A stretch of 64,000 nucleotides of DNA from Pseudomonas iridis (GCF_017980685.1 NZ_JACXXO010000004.1:124001-188000), one strand, 5' to 3'. Shown: positions 46,314-55,873, counted from the first letter of the stretch. Translations and numbers: made by a program. The notes: generated from the letters alone by a model not told the origin.

Positions 46314-47306
46314 TCAGCGAATGTCCTGGGCTTTCCACCAACCGCAGAACTCGTCGAGGGCCGTCCACAGGCTGACTTTCGGATCGTAGTCCAGATAATG
46401 CCGTGCGCGGCTGATGTCGAGGGTGAAGTTTTTCTTCATGACCTGCATCCCCAAGCGCGACAGCGTCGGCTCGGGACGCCCCGGCCAGAGTTTGCAGGCA
46501 CCTTCATTCAGCGCTGCAGCGCTGTAGGCCAGAGCGTAGGACCGGTATCTGGTGACCTGTGCAACGTCCATTTTGCGCATCACGTAATTGACCACATCCC
46601 ACAACGGCACTGGCGCGCCGTTGCTGATGTTGTAGGCCTTGCCCAGCGCAGAGCCGGCCGCCAGCAGACTGCTGAGCAGCGCTTCGTTGAGGTTGTGCAC
46701 GCTGGTGAAATCGACCTTGTTCAGGCCGTTGCCGATGATCGCCAGACGGCCCTTGCGCTGCATGTTCAGCAGGCGCGGAAAAATGCTCATGTCGCCGGCG
46801 CCAGTCACGAAGCGCGGGCGCAGGGCGATGGTTTCCAGGCCGAATTCCTGTGCGCCGAAAACCTTTTGCTCGGCCAGGTACTTGGTCGCGGCATAGGGAT
46901 GCTTGAAGCGTTTGGGCACCTGCTCTTCAGTCAGGCCCAGGTGATCGCGACCATCGAAATAAATCGATGGCGAGGACAAGTGCACGAGACGGCGGACCCG
47001 TTGTTTCAAGCACGCTTCGACAACGTTTTCGGTGACCTGCACATTGCCCTGATGGAAGTCTTGATAACGGCCCCATAATCCGACGGCGCCAGCACAATGC
47101 ACCACGGCCTCGACGTCGGCGCAGAGGTCGCGCACCAGTTGCGGATCCGTCAAATCACCCGGGACGAACTCGGCGCCACGACGCACCAGATGCTCGACGC
47201 TTTCGGCCCGGCGACCGTTGACCCGCACATCCAGGCCCTGCTCCAGGGCGAAACGCGCAAAGCGCCCGCCAATGAAGCCGCTTGCGCCGGTGACCAGAAT
47301 TTTCAT
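46314..47306 (-). CDS. NAD-dependent epimerase/dehydratase (extended SDR, 3-beta-HSD-like)
   Basis: 330 residues from ATG 47306 (GGAG eight bases upstream). The Rossmann motif ILVTGASGFIGGRFARF, the active-site pair YAATK (YXXXK) with upstream SSPSIYF, and VVHCAGAVGLWG define an extended SDR. The overall pattern is that of sterol/3-beta-hydroxysteroid dehydrogenase-like and dihydroflavonol-reductase-like enzymes. The same gene precedes argP in P. aeruginosa, as I recall (PA4361), where it is also uncharacterised. Substrate unknown. Confidence 0.87.
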   Translation of the reverse strand: MKILVTGASGFIGGRFARFALEQGLDVRVNGRRAESVEHLVRRGAEFVPGDLTDPQLVRDLCADVEAVVHCAGAVGLWGRYQDFHQGNVQVTENVVEACLKQRVRRLVHLSSPSIYFDGRDHLGLTEEQVPKRFKHPYAATKYLAEQKVFGAQEFGLETIALRPRFVTGAGDMSIFPRLLNMQRKGRLAIIGNGLNKVDFTSVHNLNEALLSSLLAAGSALGKAYNISNGAPVPLWDVVNYVMRKMDVAQVTRYRSYALAYSAAALNEGACKLWPGRPEPTLSRLGMQVMKKNFTLDISRARHYLDYDPKVSLWTALDEFCGWWKAQDIR

Positions 47307-47328
47307 GTAGAGCTCCAACAAAACCAGC

Positions 47329-47408
47329 TGCGAGCTTCAAGCTTCGAGCTGCAAGATAAAAACAGTGCGCAAGCTTCACTTGTCGCTTGCAGCTTGACGC
47401 TTACAGCT
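47329..47408. repeat. Cluster of AAGCTTCAAG-like short repeats
   Basis: GCGAGCTTCAAGCTTCGAGC, TGCAAGATAAAAAC and CGCTTGCAGCTTGACGCTTA form direct and inverted variants of the motif seen at 17633-17722. It fills the gap between argP and the epimerase gene. Confidence 0.65.
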
Positions 47409-48300
47409 GCTTCAAGGGCACCAGCCATTGCGCTGAAGAACGTACCAATTGCTCGGTCAGCAAGCCCAGCAGTTGACCGCCATTGCGCCAATGATGCCAG
47501 TACAACGGCACATCGATCGGTTTATCTGGCAACAGTTCGCGCAATACGCCGCGTTGCAATTGCTCGCGCACTTGCAGTTCCGGCACCAAGCCCCAGCCCA
47601 GACCGGCCTCGGTCAGCCGGATAAAACCTTCGGAGGACGGGCACAAATGGTGCTCGAAGCCGCCATCCACACCCAGCGATGCCAGATAGCGATGTTGAAG
47701 GAAATCGTCCGGGCCAAACACCAGCGCCGGGGTGCGCGGCAGTTGTTCAGCGCGCACGCCATCGGGGAAATGCCGCTCGATGAACGCCGGGCTGGCCAGT
47801 GCGCGATAGCGCATGGCGCCAAGCAAGACACTGCGCGCGCCTGCTACCGGACGTTCGCTGGCGCATAGGCAAGCGGCCACTTCACCGGCGCGCATGCGTT
47901 TGAGGCCGACGGTCTGGTCTTCGACGATCAGATCGAGCAACAGATGTTGTTCGGCACAGAAATCCCCCACCGCTGACGCCCACCACGTGGCGAGGCTGTC
48001 GGCGTTGAGGGCAATACGCAGGCGTTCCGGCAGCCCTTCTTCATCCAAGGCAGGCACAAGGGTCTGCAAGTCGCGCTCAAGCAAACGCACCTGCTGCACG
48101 TGGTTGAGCAAACGCCGGCCTATCTCGGTGGGCGCCGGCGGTGTGCCGCGCACCAGCACCGGTTGGCCGACCCGCGCTTCCAGCAGTTTGATGCGCTGCG
48201 AGATCGCCGATTGCGACAAACCCAGCACCTGCGCTGCGCGTTCGAATCCAGCCTGCTCGACCACGGCGGCCAGAGCGGAAAGCAATTTATAGTCGAACAT
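47401..48300 (-). CDS. argP: LysR-family regulator ArgP (IciA)
   Basis: 299 residues from ATG 48300, with AGGA upstream. It starts MFDYKLLSALAAVVEQAGFE, with the ArgP HTH AAQVLGLSQSAISQRIKLLE. The effector domain follows (LRIALNADSLATWWASAVGD, LGWGLVPELQV), both being ArgP hallmarks. In E. coli, ArgP with arginine activates argO. Here the divergent unit contains an ArgO/LysE-like exporter, so the same circuit is likely. The upstream 96-bp gap holds the shared promoter. Confidence 0.92.
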   Translation of the reverse strand: MFDYKLLSALAAVVEQAGFERAAQVLGLSQSAISQRIKLLEARVGQPVLVRGTPPAPTEIGRRLLNHVQQVRLLERDLQTLVPALDEEGLPERLRIALNADSLATWWASAVGDFCAEQHLLLDLIVEDQTVGLKRMRAGEVAACLCASERPVAGARSVLLGAMRYRALASPAFIERHFPDGVRAEQLPRTPALVFGPDDFLQHRYLASLGVDGGFEHHLCPSSEGFIRLTEAGLGWGLVPELQVREQLQRGVLRELLPDKPIDVPLYWHHWRNGGQLLGLLTEQLVRSSAQWLVPLKQL

Positions 48301-48396
48301 CAGTTTTCCTAATGAGCGATCAGCATTATTGGTTTTTCTTATAAAGCTTTCGACCGGACAATAGCCAGCAAGCACTCTTTATCAAGGACTACCCCA

Positions 48397-48798
48397 ATGG
48401 CTGGCGAAACTTCACTCACGACCTTGCTGCGCAGCATGAGTCCGCAACTCAATGCCGGCGAATACGTGTTCTGCACCCTGCGCGAAAGCCAGTTGCCGAG
48501 TGGTCTGGAGATTGTCGGCAGCTTTCGTGAACAGGAAGGGCTGACCGTGATTCTCGAACGTTCCCACGCCGAGCAGGCCGGTTTCAGCTTCGACTACGTG
48601 GCCGCATGGATCACCCTCAACGTGCATTCGGCGCTGGAAGCCGTCGGTCTCACCGCCGCGTTCGCCACCGCACTGGGCAAGGCCGGCATCAGTTGCAACG
48701 TGATCGCCGGTTACTACCACGATCATTTGTTTGTCGGCCAGGCCGACGCCGAACGCGCCATGCAAGTGCTGCGCGATCTCGCAGCCAACGCGGAGTAA
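48397..48798 (+). CDS. ACT-like domain protein
   Basis: 133 residues, AAGGA before the ATG. The sequence LRSMSPQLNAGEYVFCTLRE, VILERSHAEQAG and ALGKAGISCNVIAGYYHDHL then FVGQADAERAMQVL is that of a small two-domain ACT protein, a fold that usually binds amino acids. It is transcribed with the exporter that follows (the exporter's ribosome site overlaps this stop) and is divergent from argP. A role in sensing arginine or lysine is likely by context. Confidence 0.85.
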   Translation: MAGETSLTTLLRSMSPQLNAGEYVFCTLRESQLPSGLEIVGSFREQEGLTVILERSHAEQAGFSFDYVAAWITLNVHSALEAVGLTAAFATALGKAGISCNVIAGYYHDHLFVGQADAERAMQVLRDLAANAE

Positions 48799-48803
48799 AT
48801 CTT

Positions 48804-49406
48804 ATGTGGCAAAGCTATGTGAACGGTTTGCTGGTGGCGTTGGGGCTGATCATGGCAATCGGCACGCAAAACGCTTTTGTCCTGGCGCAAAGCCTGCGAC
48901 GTGAACACCACCTCCCGGTGGCGGCGCTGTGCGTGGTGTGCGATGCGCTGCTGGTGGCGGCCGGGGTTTTCGGTCTGGCGACGATTCTGGCGCAGAGTCC
49001 AACGCTGCTGGCGATCGCCCGTTGGGGCGGCGCGACCTTCCTGATCTGGTACGGCAGCCAGGCACTGCGCCGGGCGTTCTCGAAGCAAAGCCTGGATCAG
49101 GGCGGAAACCAGACCGTGCGTTCGCTGCGAGCGGTGATGCTCAGTGCGCTGGCGGTGACGTTGCTCAACCCGCATGTTTATCTGGATACGGTGTTGCTGA
49201 TCGGCTCGCTCGGTGCTCAGCAGTCGGTGCCGGGAGCCTACGTGGTGGGTGCGGCGAGTGCGTCACTGCTGTGGTTTTTCACTTTGGCGCTGGGTGCTGC
49301 GTGGTTGGCGCCCTGGCTGGCTCGGCCAAGCACATGGCGGATTCTCGATCTGGTCGTGGCGTTGATGATGTTCGCCGTCGCGGGTCAATTAATTATCGCT
49401 GGCTGA
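48804..49406 (+). CDS. argO: LysE/ArgO-family basic amino-acid exporter
   Basis: 200 residues from ATG 48804; GGAG eight bases upstream lies in the end of the previous gene. Six hydrophobic segments are seen. The N-terminal MAIGTQNAFVLAQSLRREH and central VTLLNPHVYLDTVLLIGSLG are LysE/ArgO signatures. It exports arginine or lysine from the cytoplasm. Placed beside argP, it is likely controlled by it. ArgO versus LysE specificity is not certain. Confidence 0.88.
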   Translation: MWQSYVNGLLVALGLIMAIGTQNAFVLAQSLRREHHLPVAALCVVCDALLVAAGVFGLATILAQSPTLLAIARWGGATFLIWYGSQALRRAFSKQSLDQGGNQTVRSLRAVMLSALAVTLLNPHVYLDTVLLIGSLGAQQSVPGAYVVGAASASLLWFFTLALGAAWLAPWLARPSTWRILDLVVALMMFAVAGQLIIAG

Positions 49407-49582
49407 TTTATTCCAAAAGGCTCTGGAACCTCTATCCCACACAGTTGTTGCGTGGTTAAGCCGCAACCCCGGTGCTATGATCCGAACCCTGCGCCGCAAA
49501 GAGTAAAAACTCGTCGGTGCATTTCTGGCCGCCCGTGATCGGCCTTGCGCTCACCGCAACAGACCTGATTAGGAGAATCATC

Positions 49583-50179
49583 ATGGCTTTCGAATTGCCG
49601 CCGCTGCCTTACGCACACGATGCCCTGCAGCCGCACATTTCCAAGGAAACCCTGGAATTTCACCACGACAAGCACCACAACACCTACGTCGTGAACCTGA
49701 ACAACCTGGTGCCAGGCACCGAGTTCGAAGGCAAGACCCTGGAAGAAATCGTCAAGACTTCCTCGGGCGGCATCTTCAACAACGCCGCTCAGGTCTGGAA
49801 CCACACTTTCTACTGGAACTGCCTGGCGCCAAACGCTGGCGGTCAACCAACCGGCGCACTGGCTGAAGCCATCAACGCAGCCTTCGGTTCGTTCGACAAG
49901 TTCAAGGAAGAGTTCAGCAAAACCTCGATCGGCACCTTCGGTTCCGGCTGGGGCTGGCTGGTGAAAAAGGCTGACGGTTCCCTGGCTCTGGCCAGCACCA
50001 TCGGCGCCGGCAACCCGCTGACCAGCGGCGACACCCCGCTGCTGACCTGCGACGTCTGGGAACACGCTTACTACATCGACTACCGCAACGTTCGTCCGAA
50101 GTATGTCGAAGCGTTCTGGAACCTGGTCAACTGGAAGTTTGTTGCTGAGCAGTTCGAAGGCAAAACCTTCACTGCTTAA
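49583..50179 (+). CDS. sodB: Iron superoxide dismutase
   Basis: 198 residues from ATG 49583 (AGGAG upstream). It dismutates superoxide in the cytoplasm. Iron ligands are visible in [13 protein letters not shown] (first His), [11 protein letters not shown] (second), and [13 protein letters not shown] (Asp and His). GGQPTGALA and FGSGWGWLV fit Fe-SOD more than Mn-SOD. In P. aeruginosa sodB mRNA is lowered by the PrrF RNAs in low iron; the sequence here does not by itself show this. Confidence 0.96.
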   Translation: MAFELPPLPYAHDALQPHISKETLEFHHDKHHNTYVVNLNNLVPGTEFEGKTLEEIVKTSSGGIFNNAAQVWNHTFYWNCLAPNAGGQPTGALAEAINAAFGSFDKFKEEFSKTSIGTFGSGWGWLVKKADGSLALASTIGAGNPLTSGDTPLLTCDVWEHAYYIDYRNVRPKYVEAFWNLVNWKFVAEQFEGKTFTA

Positions 50180-50196
50180 GCTGCGCGCCAGATAAA

Positions 50197-50222
50197 AAAC
50201 CCGGCCATGGCCGGGTTTTTTT
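50197..50222 (+). terminator. Intrinsic terminator of sodB
   Basis: AACCCGGCC, centre AT, GGCCGGGTT and then T residues, 18 bp after the stop. Confidence 0.92.
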
Positions 50223-50561
50223 ATGCCTGCGTTTTAGGTAGAAGCCGCCGCAGGTTCGGGCGGCCTTCAGCAGCGCCTACAGGCGGATAGCGTTGTTCTC
50301 ACACTCAAAGCCGCCACGCGCCGCTTGCCGCCGTGCCGCAGAGGGCTAACATCCAACACAGGAAAATTTGTCCCGCATCGCTCAAGTTGAGGGCTAAAAC
50401 TACCGACATAGTGCAAATAGGGCTAATACTCCAGATGGCAGCGTGCAGGCCAAGCCTTCAGGCAGATTATCCTGTGCCCGATTGTCCCTTTGACTGCAAA
50501 CACGGGATTGCCAATACTCATGGCAAATTGACGCTACCCGCACGGAACAAGGAATAACCCT
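50223..50561 (+). other. Gene-free region before bifA
   Basis: Contains a degenerate REP-like half (GCCGCCGCAGGTTCGGGCGG, near 50246) and otherwise no repeat or clear operator. A 74-codon frame at 50333-50557 lacks a ribosome site and is not believed to be a gene. The bifA promoter should be here, but no good -35/-10 pair stands out. Confidence 0.5.
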
Positions 50562-52613
50562 TTGAAGCTGGAACTCAAGAACAGCTTGTCGGTGAAGTTG
50601 CTCCGGGTCGTGCTCCTGTCAGCATTGATCGTCGGCGTTGTCTTGAGCTGCGCGCAGATTGTTTTCGATGCCTACAAGACCCGTCAGGCGGTGGCTGGTG
50701 ACGCCGAACGGATCCTCGACATGTTCCGCGATCCGTCGACTCAGGCCGTTTACAGCCTTGATCGGGAAATGGGCATGCAGGTAATCGAAGGCCTGTTCCA
50801 GGATGAGGCCGTGCGCCAGGCGTCCATCGGCCATCCCAACGAAGCCATGCTTGCGCAAAAGTCCCGCGAATTGCAGCATTCCAGCAGCCGCTGGCTGACC
50901 GACCTGATCCTGGGTCAGGAGCGCACGTTCACCACGCAATTGGTGGGACGCGGCCCCTACAGCGAATATTACGGCGACCTGAGCATCACCCTCGACACCG
51001 CCACCTATGGCGAAGGTTTTATCGTCAGCTCCGTGATCATCTTCATCTCCGGCGTTCTGCGTGCATTGGCCATGGGCCTGGTGCTGTATCTGGTTTATCA
51101 CTGGCTGCTGACCAAACCGCTGTCGCGGATCATCGAGCACCTCACCGAGATCAATCCGGACCGTCCCAGCGAGCACAAGATCCCGCAGCTCAAGGGCCAC
51201 GAGAAAAACGAGCTGGGCATCTGGATCAATACCGCCAACCAGTTGCTCGAATCCATCGAGCGCAATACGCATCTGCGTCACGAGGCGGAAAACAGCCTGC
51301 TGCGCATGGCCCAGTACGACTTCCTCACCGGTCTGCCGAACCGTCAGCAATTGCAGCAGCAACTGGACAAGATTCTGGTGAACGCCGGCAAACTGCAACG
51401 CCGGGTCGCGGTGTTGTGCGTGGGGCTGGACGATTTCAAAGGCATCAACGAGCAGTTCAGCTATCAGACCGGCGACCAATTGTTGCTGGCGTTGGCCGAT
51501 CGACTACGCGCCCACAGCGGTCGCCTCGGCGCCCTCGCCCGTTTGGGCGGCGATCAGTTCGCCCTGGTGCAAGCCGATATTGAACAACCCTACGAAGCGG
51601 CGGAACTGGCGCAAAGCATTCTCGATGACCTGGAAGCAGCGTTTGCCCTCGATCATCAGGAAATCCGTCTGCGCGCGACCATCGGCATCACCCTGTTCCC
51701 GGAGGACGGCGACAGCACCGAGAAGCTGTTGCAGAAGGCCGAACAGACCATGACGCTGGCCAAGACCCGCTCGCGCAACCGTTATCAGTTCTACATCGCC
51801 AGTGTCGACAGCGAGATGCGCCGCCGCCGTGAACTGGAAAAAGACCTGCGCGATGCGTTGCTGCGTGACCAGTTCTACCTCGTCTATCAGCCACAGATCA
51901 GCTATCGCGATCACCGCGTGGTCGGTGTCGAGGCGCTGATTCGCTGGCAGCACCCGGAACACGGCCTGGTGCCGCCGGACCTGTTCATCCCGCTGGCCGA
52001 ACAGAACGGCACGATCATCGCCATCGGTGAATGGGTACTCGATCAGGCCTGCAAGCAATTGCGCGAATGGCACGATCAAGGCTTCGCCGATCTGCGCATG
52101 GCGGTCAATCTGTCCACCGTGCAATTGCACCACGCCGAGCTGCCACGGGTGGTCAACAACCTGATGCAGATGTACCGCCTGCCGCCGCGCAGTCTGGAAC
52201 TGGAAGTCACCGAAACCGGCCTGATGGAAGACATCAGCACCGCAGCCCAGCACTTGCTGAGCCTGCGTCGCTCGGGGGCGTTGATCGCCATCGACGACTT
52301 CGGCACCGGCTATTCGTCGCTGAGTTATCTGAAAAGCCTGCCGCTGGACAAGATCAAGATCGACAAGAGCTTCGTCCAGGATCTGCTGGATGACGACGAC
52401 GATGCGACCATCGTTCGCGCGATCATCCAGCTGGGCAAAAGTCTCGGCATGCAGGTGATCGCCGAGGGCGTGGAGACCGCCGAGCAGGAGAGCTACATCA
52501 TCTCCGAAGGCTGCCACGAAGGTCAGGGCTATCACTACAGCAAACCGCTGCCGGCGCGGGAGCTGAGCGTTTATCTCAAGCAGGCGCAGCGCAGCAACGC
52601 GGCAATCCTCTAG
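50562..52613 (+). CDS. bifA: c-di-GMP phosphodiesterase BifA (degenerate GGDEF plus EAL)
   Basis: 683 residues starting at TTG 50562, with AAGGA upstream; no ATG start fits. Two membrane segments (VVLLSALIVGVVLSCAQIVF and VSSVIIFISGVLRALAMGLV) enclose a periplasmic stretch of about 120 residues. A HAMP-like region then leads to a GGDEF domain with the motif changed to GGDQF (residues 329-333) and an EAL domain with intact EAL (457-459), ETGLMED and DDFGTGYSSLSYL. BifA of P. aeruginosa has the same length, the same GGDQF change and the same place after sodB. It breaks down c-di-GMP and opposes biofilm formation. Confidence 0.94.
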   Translation: MKLELKNSLSVKLLRVVLLSALIVGVVLSCAQIVFDAYKTRQAVAGDAERILDMFRDPSTQAVYSLDREMGMQVIEGLFQDEAVRQASIGHPNEAMLAQKSRELQHSSSRWLTDLILGQERTFTTQLVGRGPYSEYYGDLSITLDTATYGEGFIVSSVIIFISGVLRALAMGLVLYLVYHWLLTKPLSRIIEHLTEINPDRPSEHKIPQLKGHEKNELGIWINTANQLLESIERNTHLRHEAENSLLRMAQYDFLTGLPNRQQLQQQLDKILVNAGKLQRRVAVLCVGLDDFKGINEQFSYQTGDQLLLALADRLRAHSGRLGALARLGGDQFALVQADIEQPYEAAELAQSILDDLEAAFALDHQEIRLRATIGITLFPEDGDSTEKLLQKAEQTMTLAKTRSRNRYQFYIASVDSEMRRRRELEKDLRDALLRDQFYLVYQPQISYRDHRVVGVEALIRWQHPEHGLVPPDLFIPLAEQNGTIIAIGEWVLDQACKQLREWHDQGFADLRMAVNLSTVQLHHAELPRVVNNLMQMYRLPPRSLELEVTETGLMEDISTAAQHLLSLRRSGALIAIDDFGTGYSSLSYLKSLPLDKIKIDKSFVQDLLDDDDDATIVRAIIQLGKSLGMQVIAEGVETAEQESYIISEGCHEGQGYHYSKPLPARELSVYLKQAQRSNAAIL

Positions 52614-52617
52614 AAGG

Positions 52618-52724
52618 TCAAAAGGTCGCGGTCTCGTTTCACTCGACAGCTCCTGCATTTGAATTGCGTTCTCCTGCAGGAGCTGCCGCAGGCTCGGGCC
52701 GCGATCGGACGATCTTTTGATCTT
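52618..52724. repeat. Degenerate REP inverted pair
   Basis: The left half AAAAGGTCGCGGTCTCG is worn. The right half GCAGGAGCTGCCGCAGGCTC with GGGCCGCGATCGGACG and ATCTTTTGATCTT is intact and of the same long type as 39885-39992. Confidence 0.7.
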
Positions 52725-52765
52725 GATGCGCAAATAAGAAATATTTCCAAGCACTACCCTTTACA

Positions 52766-52790
52766 CATAATGCGAAAGATTTGCATTATG
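52766..52790 (+). promoter_or_regulatory. Fur-box-like palindrome upstream of icmP
   Basis: CATAATGC, nine bases, GCATTATG is a perfect inverted repeat. It can be read as two overlapping 19-bp Fur boxes offset by six bases, each matching about 12 of 19 consensus positions. It ends 57 bp before the icmP start. Confidence 0.55.
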
Positions 52791-52847
52791 TCGCAGTTTT
52801 GCGCTTCCAGCGCGAGTCCACTCAACTACCGAAGCAGGATGTTCGCC

Positions 52848-54194
52848 ATGATTCGTATGCCTCTGGCTACCGCCAGTTTGCTGGCCATCGCTATTTCTCT
52901 CGCCGGTTGCGGCGAAGGCAAAGACAAAGACAAAGCCTCCGAAATGACGCCGGCTTCCAGCAGCGCTGCTCCAGCCGCTGCGCCTGCTCCTGCTGCCGGT
53001 AAAGTTGACGATGCCGCCGCCAAGGCTGTGGTTGCGCACTACGCCGACATGGTCTTCGCCGTTTACAGCGATGCCGAATCCACCGCGAAAACCCTGCAAA
53101 CTGCAATCGACGCCTTCCTTGCCAAACCGAATGCCGACACCCTGAAAGCCGCCAAGGCTGCCTGGGTCGCCGCTCGCGTTCCATACCTGCAGAGTGAAGT
53201 GTTCCGCTTCGGCAACACCATCATCGACGATTGGGAAGGTCAGGTTAACGCCTGGCCACTGGACGAGGGTCTGATCGACTACGTCGACAAATCCTACGAG
53301 CACGCACTGGGTAACCCGGGTGCCGCTGCCAACATCATCGCCAACACCGAAGTACAGGTCGGCGAAGACAAGGTTGACGTCAAAGACATCACCCCGGAAA
53401 AACTCGCCAGCCTGAATGAACTGGGCGGTTCCGAGGCCAACGTCGCCACCGGCTACCACGCCATTGAATTCCTGCTGTGGGGCCAGGACCTCAACGGTAC
53501 CGGCCCTGGCGCTGGCAACCGTCCTGCTTCCGACTATCTGGAAGGCGCCGGTGCCACTGGCGGTCACAATGATCGTCGCCGCGCTTACCTGAAGTCCGTG
53601 ACCCAATTGCTGGTCAACGACCTGCAAGAAATGGTGGGTAACTGGAAGCCGAACGTGGCTGACAACTACCGCGCCACGCTGGAAGCCGAGTCGGGCGAAA
53701 CCGGTCTGCGCAAAATGCTCTTCGGCATGGGCAGCCTGTCCCTGGGCGAACTGGCGGGCGAGCGCATGAAGGTTTCTCTGGAAGCCAACTCTCCGGAAGA
53801 CGAACAGGACTGCTTCAGCGACAACACTCACTACTCGCACTTCTACGATGCCAAAGGCATTCGTAACGTTTACCTGGGCGAGTACACCCGTGTTGACGGC
53901 ACCAAGATGACCGGCGCCAGCCTGTCGTCGCTGGTGGCCAAGGCCGATCCGGCTGCCGACACTGCGCTGAAAGCCGATCTGGCCGATACCGAAGCCAAGA
54001 TCCAGGTCATGGTTGATCACGCCAACAAGGGTGAGCACTACGACCAGCTGATCGCGGCGGGCAACACGGCCGGCAATCAGGTCGTGCGTGACGCCATCGC
54101 CTCCCTGGTCAAGCAGACCGGTTCGATCGAAGCCGCTGCCGGCAAACTGGGCATCAGTGACCTGAACCCGGACAGCGCTGATCACGAGTTCTGA
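52848..54194 (+). CDS. icmP: Imelysin-family lipoprotein IcmP
   Basis: 448 residues from ATG 52848 (AGGA eight bases upstream). The lipoprotein signal MIRMPLATASLLAIAISLAG is followed by Cys in LAGC. The imelysin (M75) domain carries the metal-binding GXHXXE motif in GYHAIEFLLWGQDLNGTGPG. A low-complexity Ala/Pro linker follows the lipidated Cys. The P. aeruginosa homologue is described as an insulin-cleaving metalloprotease, but imelysins are now mostly linked to iron uptake, as in EfeO. Here it opens a group with a di-heme protein, a second imelysin and a DUF1513 protein, and has a Fur-like site upstream. Confidence 0.92.
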   Translation: MIRMPLATASLLAIAISLAGCGEGKDKDKASEMTPASSSAAPAAAPAPAAGKVDDAAAKAVVAHYADMVFAVYSDAESTAKTLQTAIDAFLAKPNADTLKAAKAAWVAARVPYLQSEVFRFGNTIIDDWEGQVNAWPLDEGLIDYVDKSYEHALGNPGAAANIIANTEVQVGEDKVDVKDITPEKLASLNELGGSEANVATGYHAIEFLLWGQDLNGTGPGAGNRPASDYLEGAGATGGHNDRRRAYLKSVTQLLVNDLQEMVGNWKPNVADNYRATLEAESGETGLRKMLFGMGSLSLGELAGERMKVSLEANSPEDEQDCFSDNTHYSHFYDAKGIRNVYLGEYTRVDGTKMTGASLSSLVAKADPAADTALKADLADTEAKIQVMVDHANKGEHYDQLIAAGNTAGNQVVRDAIASLVKQTGSIEAAAGKLGISDLNPDSADHEF

Positions 54195-54217
54195 TCAAGC
54201 GCGTCTGCATCAAAAAA

Positions 54218-54242
54218 AGGCGACCTTCGGGTCGCCTTTTTC
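54218..54242 (+). terminator. Intrinsic terminator of icmP
   Basis: AAGGCGACC, loop TTCG, GGTCGCCTT with a T run, about 25 bp after the stop. Confidence 0.92.
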
Positions 54243-54273
54243 ATACCTGCTTTCTGTGGTGATGCTGATGGCC

Positions 54274-54297
54274 CCATCGCTGGCAAGCCAGCGATGG
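54274..54297. repeat. Single REP-type hairpin
   Basis: CCATCGCTGG, centre CAAG, CCAGCGATGG; the core of the TGGGAGCTGGC class without its outer arms. Confidence 0.75.
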
Positions 54298-54342
54298 CAG
54301 CACCTCGGTCCCCGGCGAATAGCTGCGCCACATCAAGTAAAC

Positions 54343-54361
54343 GATAATTCCTCTTATTCAA
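54343..54361 (+). promoter_or_regulatory. Weak Fur-box-like sequence before the di-heme gene
   Basis: GATAATTCCTCTTATTCAA matches roughly 10 of 19 consensus Fur positions, 58 bp before the start codon. Suggestive only because of the iron-related genes that follow. Confidence 0.3.
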
Positions 54362-54418
54362 ACTCCCTCGCCCTGTTAGACTTTGCGCCTTTGTTTTTGC
54401 CCGTTCGCAGGATGTCTG

Positions 54419-55846
54419 ATGCCCTCGCTGCCTCTTCGCTTGTCCGCACTGTTTCTGGCCCTGGGCCTGAGTGCCTGCGATGACGCCCCGCGTTTCACCA
54501 AGGCCGAGCCCGGTGAAGCACGCTCGGGCGGTGCGGCGACCGTGCGCAAGACCGATCAGAACGCATTCTCCCTGCCCTCGGCCAACCTGCCGCCGTCGAG
54601 GCGGGTGGATTTCAGCGTCGGCAACAGTTTCTTTCGCAGCCCATGGGTGACCGCGCCGTCGACCACCACCGCACGCGACGGCCTCGGCCCGCTGTTCAAC
54701 ACCAACGCCTGCCAGAACTGCCACATCAAGGACGGTCGCGGTCATCCGCCACTGCCGAACGCGGCCAATTCGGTGTCGATGCTGGTGCGCCTGTCGATCC
54801 CCGACGCGCCGCAGTACGCCAAAGTCATCGAGCAGCTCGGCGTGGTGCCGGAGCCGGTGTACGGCGGGCAGTTCCAGGACATGGCCGTGCCGGGCGTTGT
54901 GCCGGAAGGCAAGGTGCGGGTCGAGTACACGCCGGTTCCGGTGCGTTTCAAGGACGGCACCGAAGTCGAACTGCGCAAACCGGTGTTGCAGATCACTCAG
55001 CTCGGCTACGGCCCCATGCACCCGGACACGCGTTTCTCGGCGCGTGTCGCCCCGCCGATGATCGGCCTCGGCCTGCTCGAAGCGATCCCCGAAGACACGA
55101 TCCTCGCCAACGCCGCCGCGCAGGCCAGAGACAAAAACGGCATCAATGGCCGGCCGAACCGCGTTTGGGACGACGAACTGCAAAAAACCGTCATCGGTCG
55201 ATTTGGCTGGAAAGCCGGGCAACCCAACCTCAACCAACAGAATGTTCACGCGTTTTCAGGTGATATGGGCCTCACCACCAGCCTGAGACCGTTCGATGAC
55301 TGCACCGACACGCAAACCGCCTGCAAACAGGCACCGAACGGCAATGGCCCGAATGGCGAGCCGGAGGTCAGCGATAACATCCTGCGACTGGTGCTGTTTT
55401 ACAGCCGCAACCTGGCCGTGCCCGCGCGCCGAGGCATTAACGACGAGCAAGTGCTGGCCGGCAAAAACCTGTTTTTCCAGGCCGGTTGCCAGTCGTGTCA
55501 CACACCGAAATACACCACCGCCGCCAACGCGGCCGAACCTGAACTGGCCAGTCAAGTGATTCGCCCGTACAGCGATCTGCTGCTGCATGACATGGGCGAC
55601 GGTCTGGCCGACAACCGCACCGAATTCCAGGCCTCCGGCCGCGACTGGCGCACGCCGCCGTTGTGGGGCATCGGCCTGACGCAAGCGGTCAGTGGCCACA
55701 CCCAGTTTTTACATGATGGCCGCGCACGCAATCTGCTCGAAGCGGTGCTCTGGCACGGCGGCGAAGCACAAGCTGCGCAGCAACAGGTTTTAGCTTTCAA
55801 TGCCGAGCAGCGTGCCGCGCTGCTGGCGTTTTTGAACTCACTTTAA
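54419..55846 (+). CDS. Di-heme oxidoreductase (DHOR) family lipoprotein
   Basis: 475 residues from ATG 54419 (AGGA upstream). Lipoprotein signal LRLSALFLALGLSAC. Two CXXCH heme sites are present: CQNCH (about residue 100) and CQSCH (about residue 360). This is the pattern of the bacterial di-heme thiol oxidoreductase-like family. In this genomic context, between two imelysins, it is thought to be a periplasmic redox protein in iron handling, possibly oxidising or reducing iron. That role is inferred from the cluster. Confidence 0.88.
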   Translation: MPSLPLRLSALFLALGLSACDDAPRFTKAEPGEARSGGAATVRKTDQNAFSLPSANLPPSRRVDFSVGNSFFRSPWVTAPSTTTARDGLGPLFNTNACQNCHIKDGRGHPPLPNAANSVSMLVRLSIPDAPQYAKVIEQLGVVPEPVYGGQFQDMAVPGVVPEGKVRVEYTPVPVRFKDGTEVELRKPVLQITQLGYGPMHPDTRFSARVAPPMIGLGLLEAIPEDTILANAAAQARDKNGINGRPNRVWDDELQKTVIGRFGWKAGQPNLNQQNVHAFSGDMGLTTSLRPFDDCTDTQTACKQAPNGNGPNGEPEVSDNILRLVLFYSRNLAVPARRGINDEQVLAGKNLFFQAGCQSCHTPKYTTAANAAEPELASQVIRPYSDLLLHDMGDGLADNRTEFQASGRDWRTPPLWGIGLTQAVSGHTQFLHDGRARNLLEAVLWHGGEAQAAQQQVLAFNAEQRAALLAFLNSL

Positions 55847-55873
55847 ATACAGATAAAGATCCGGGAGCCCGAC

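Noticed and set aside
50333..50557. 74-codon frame directly before bifA
   Set aside because: No ribosome site and no hydrophobic or motif pattern; most likely leader sequence.
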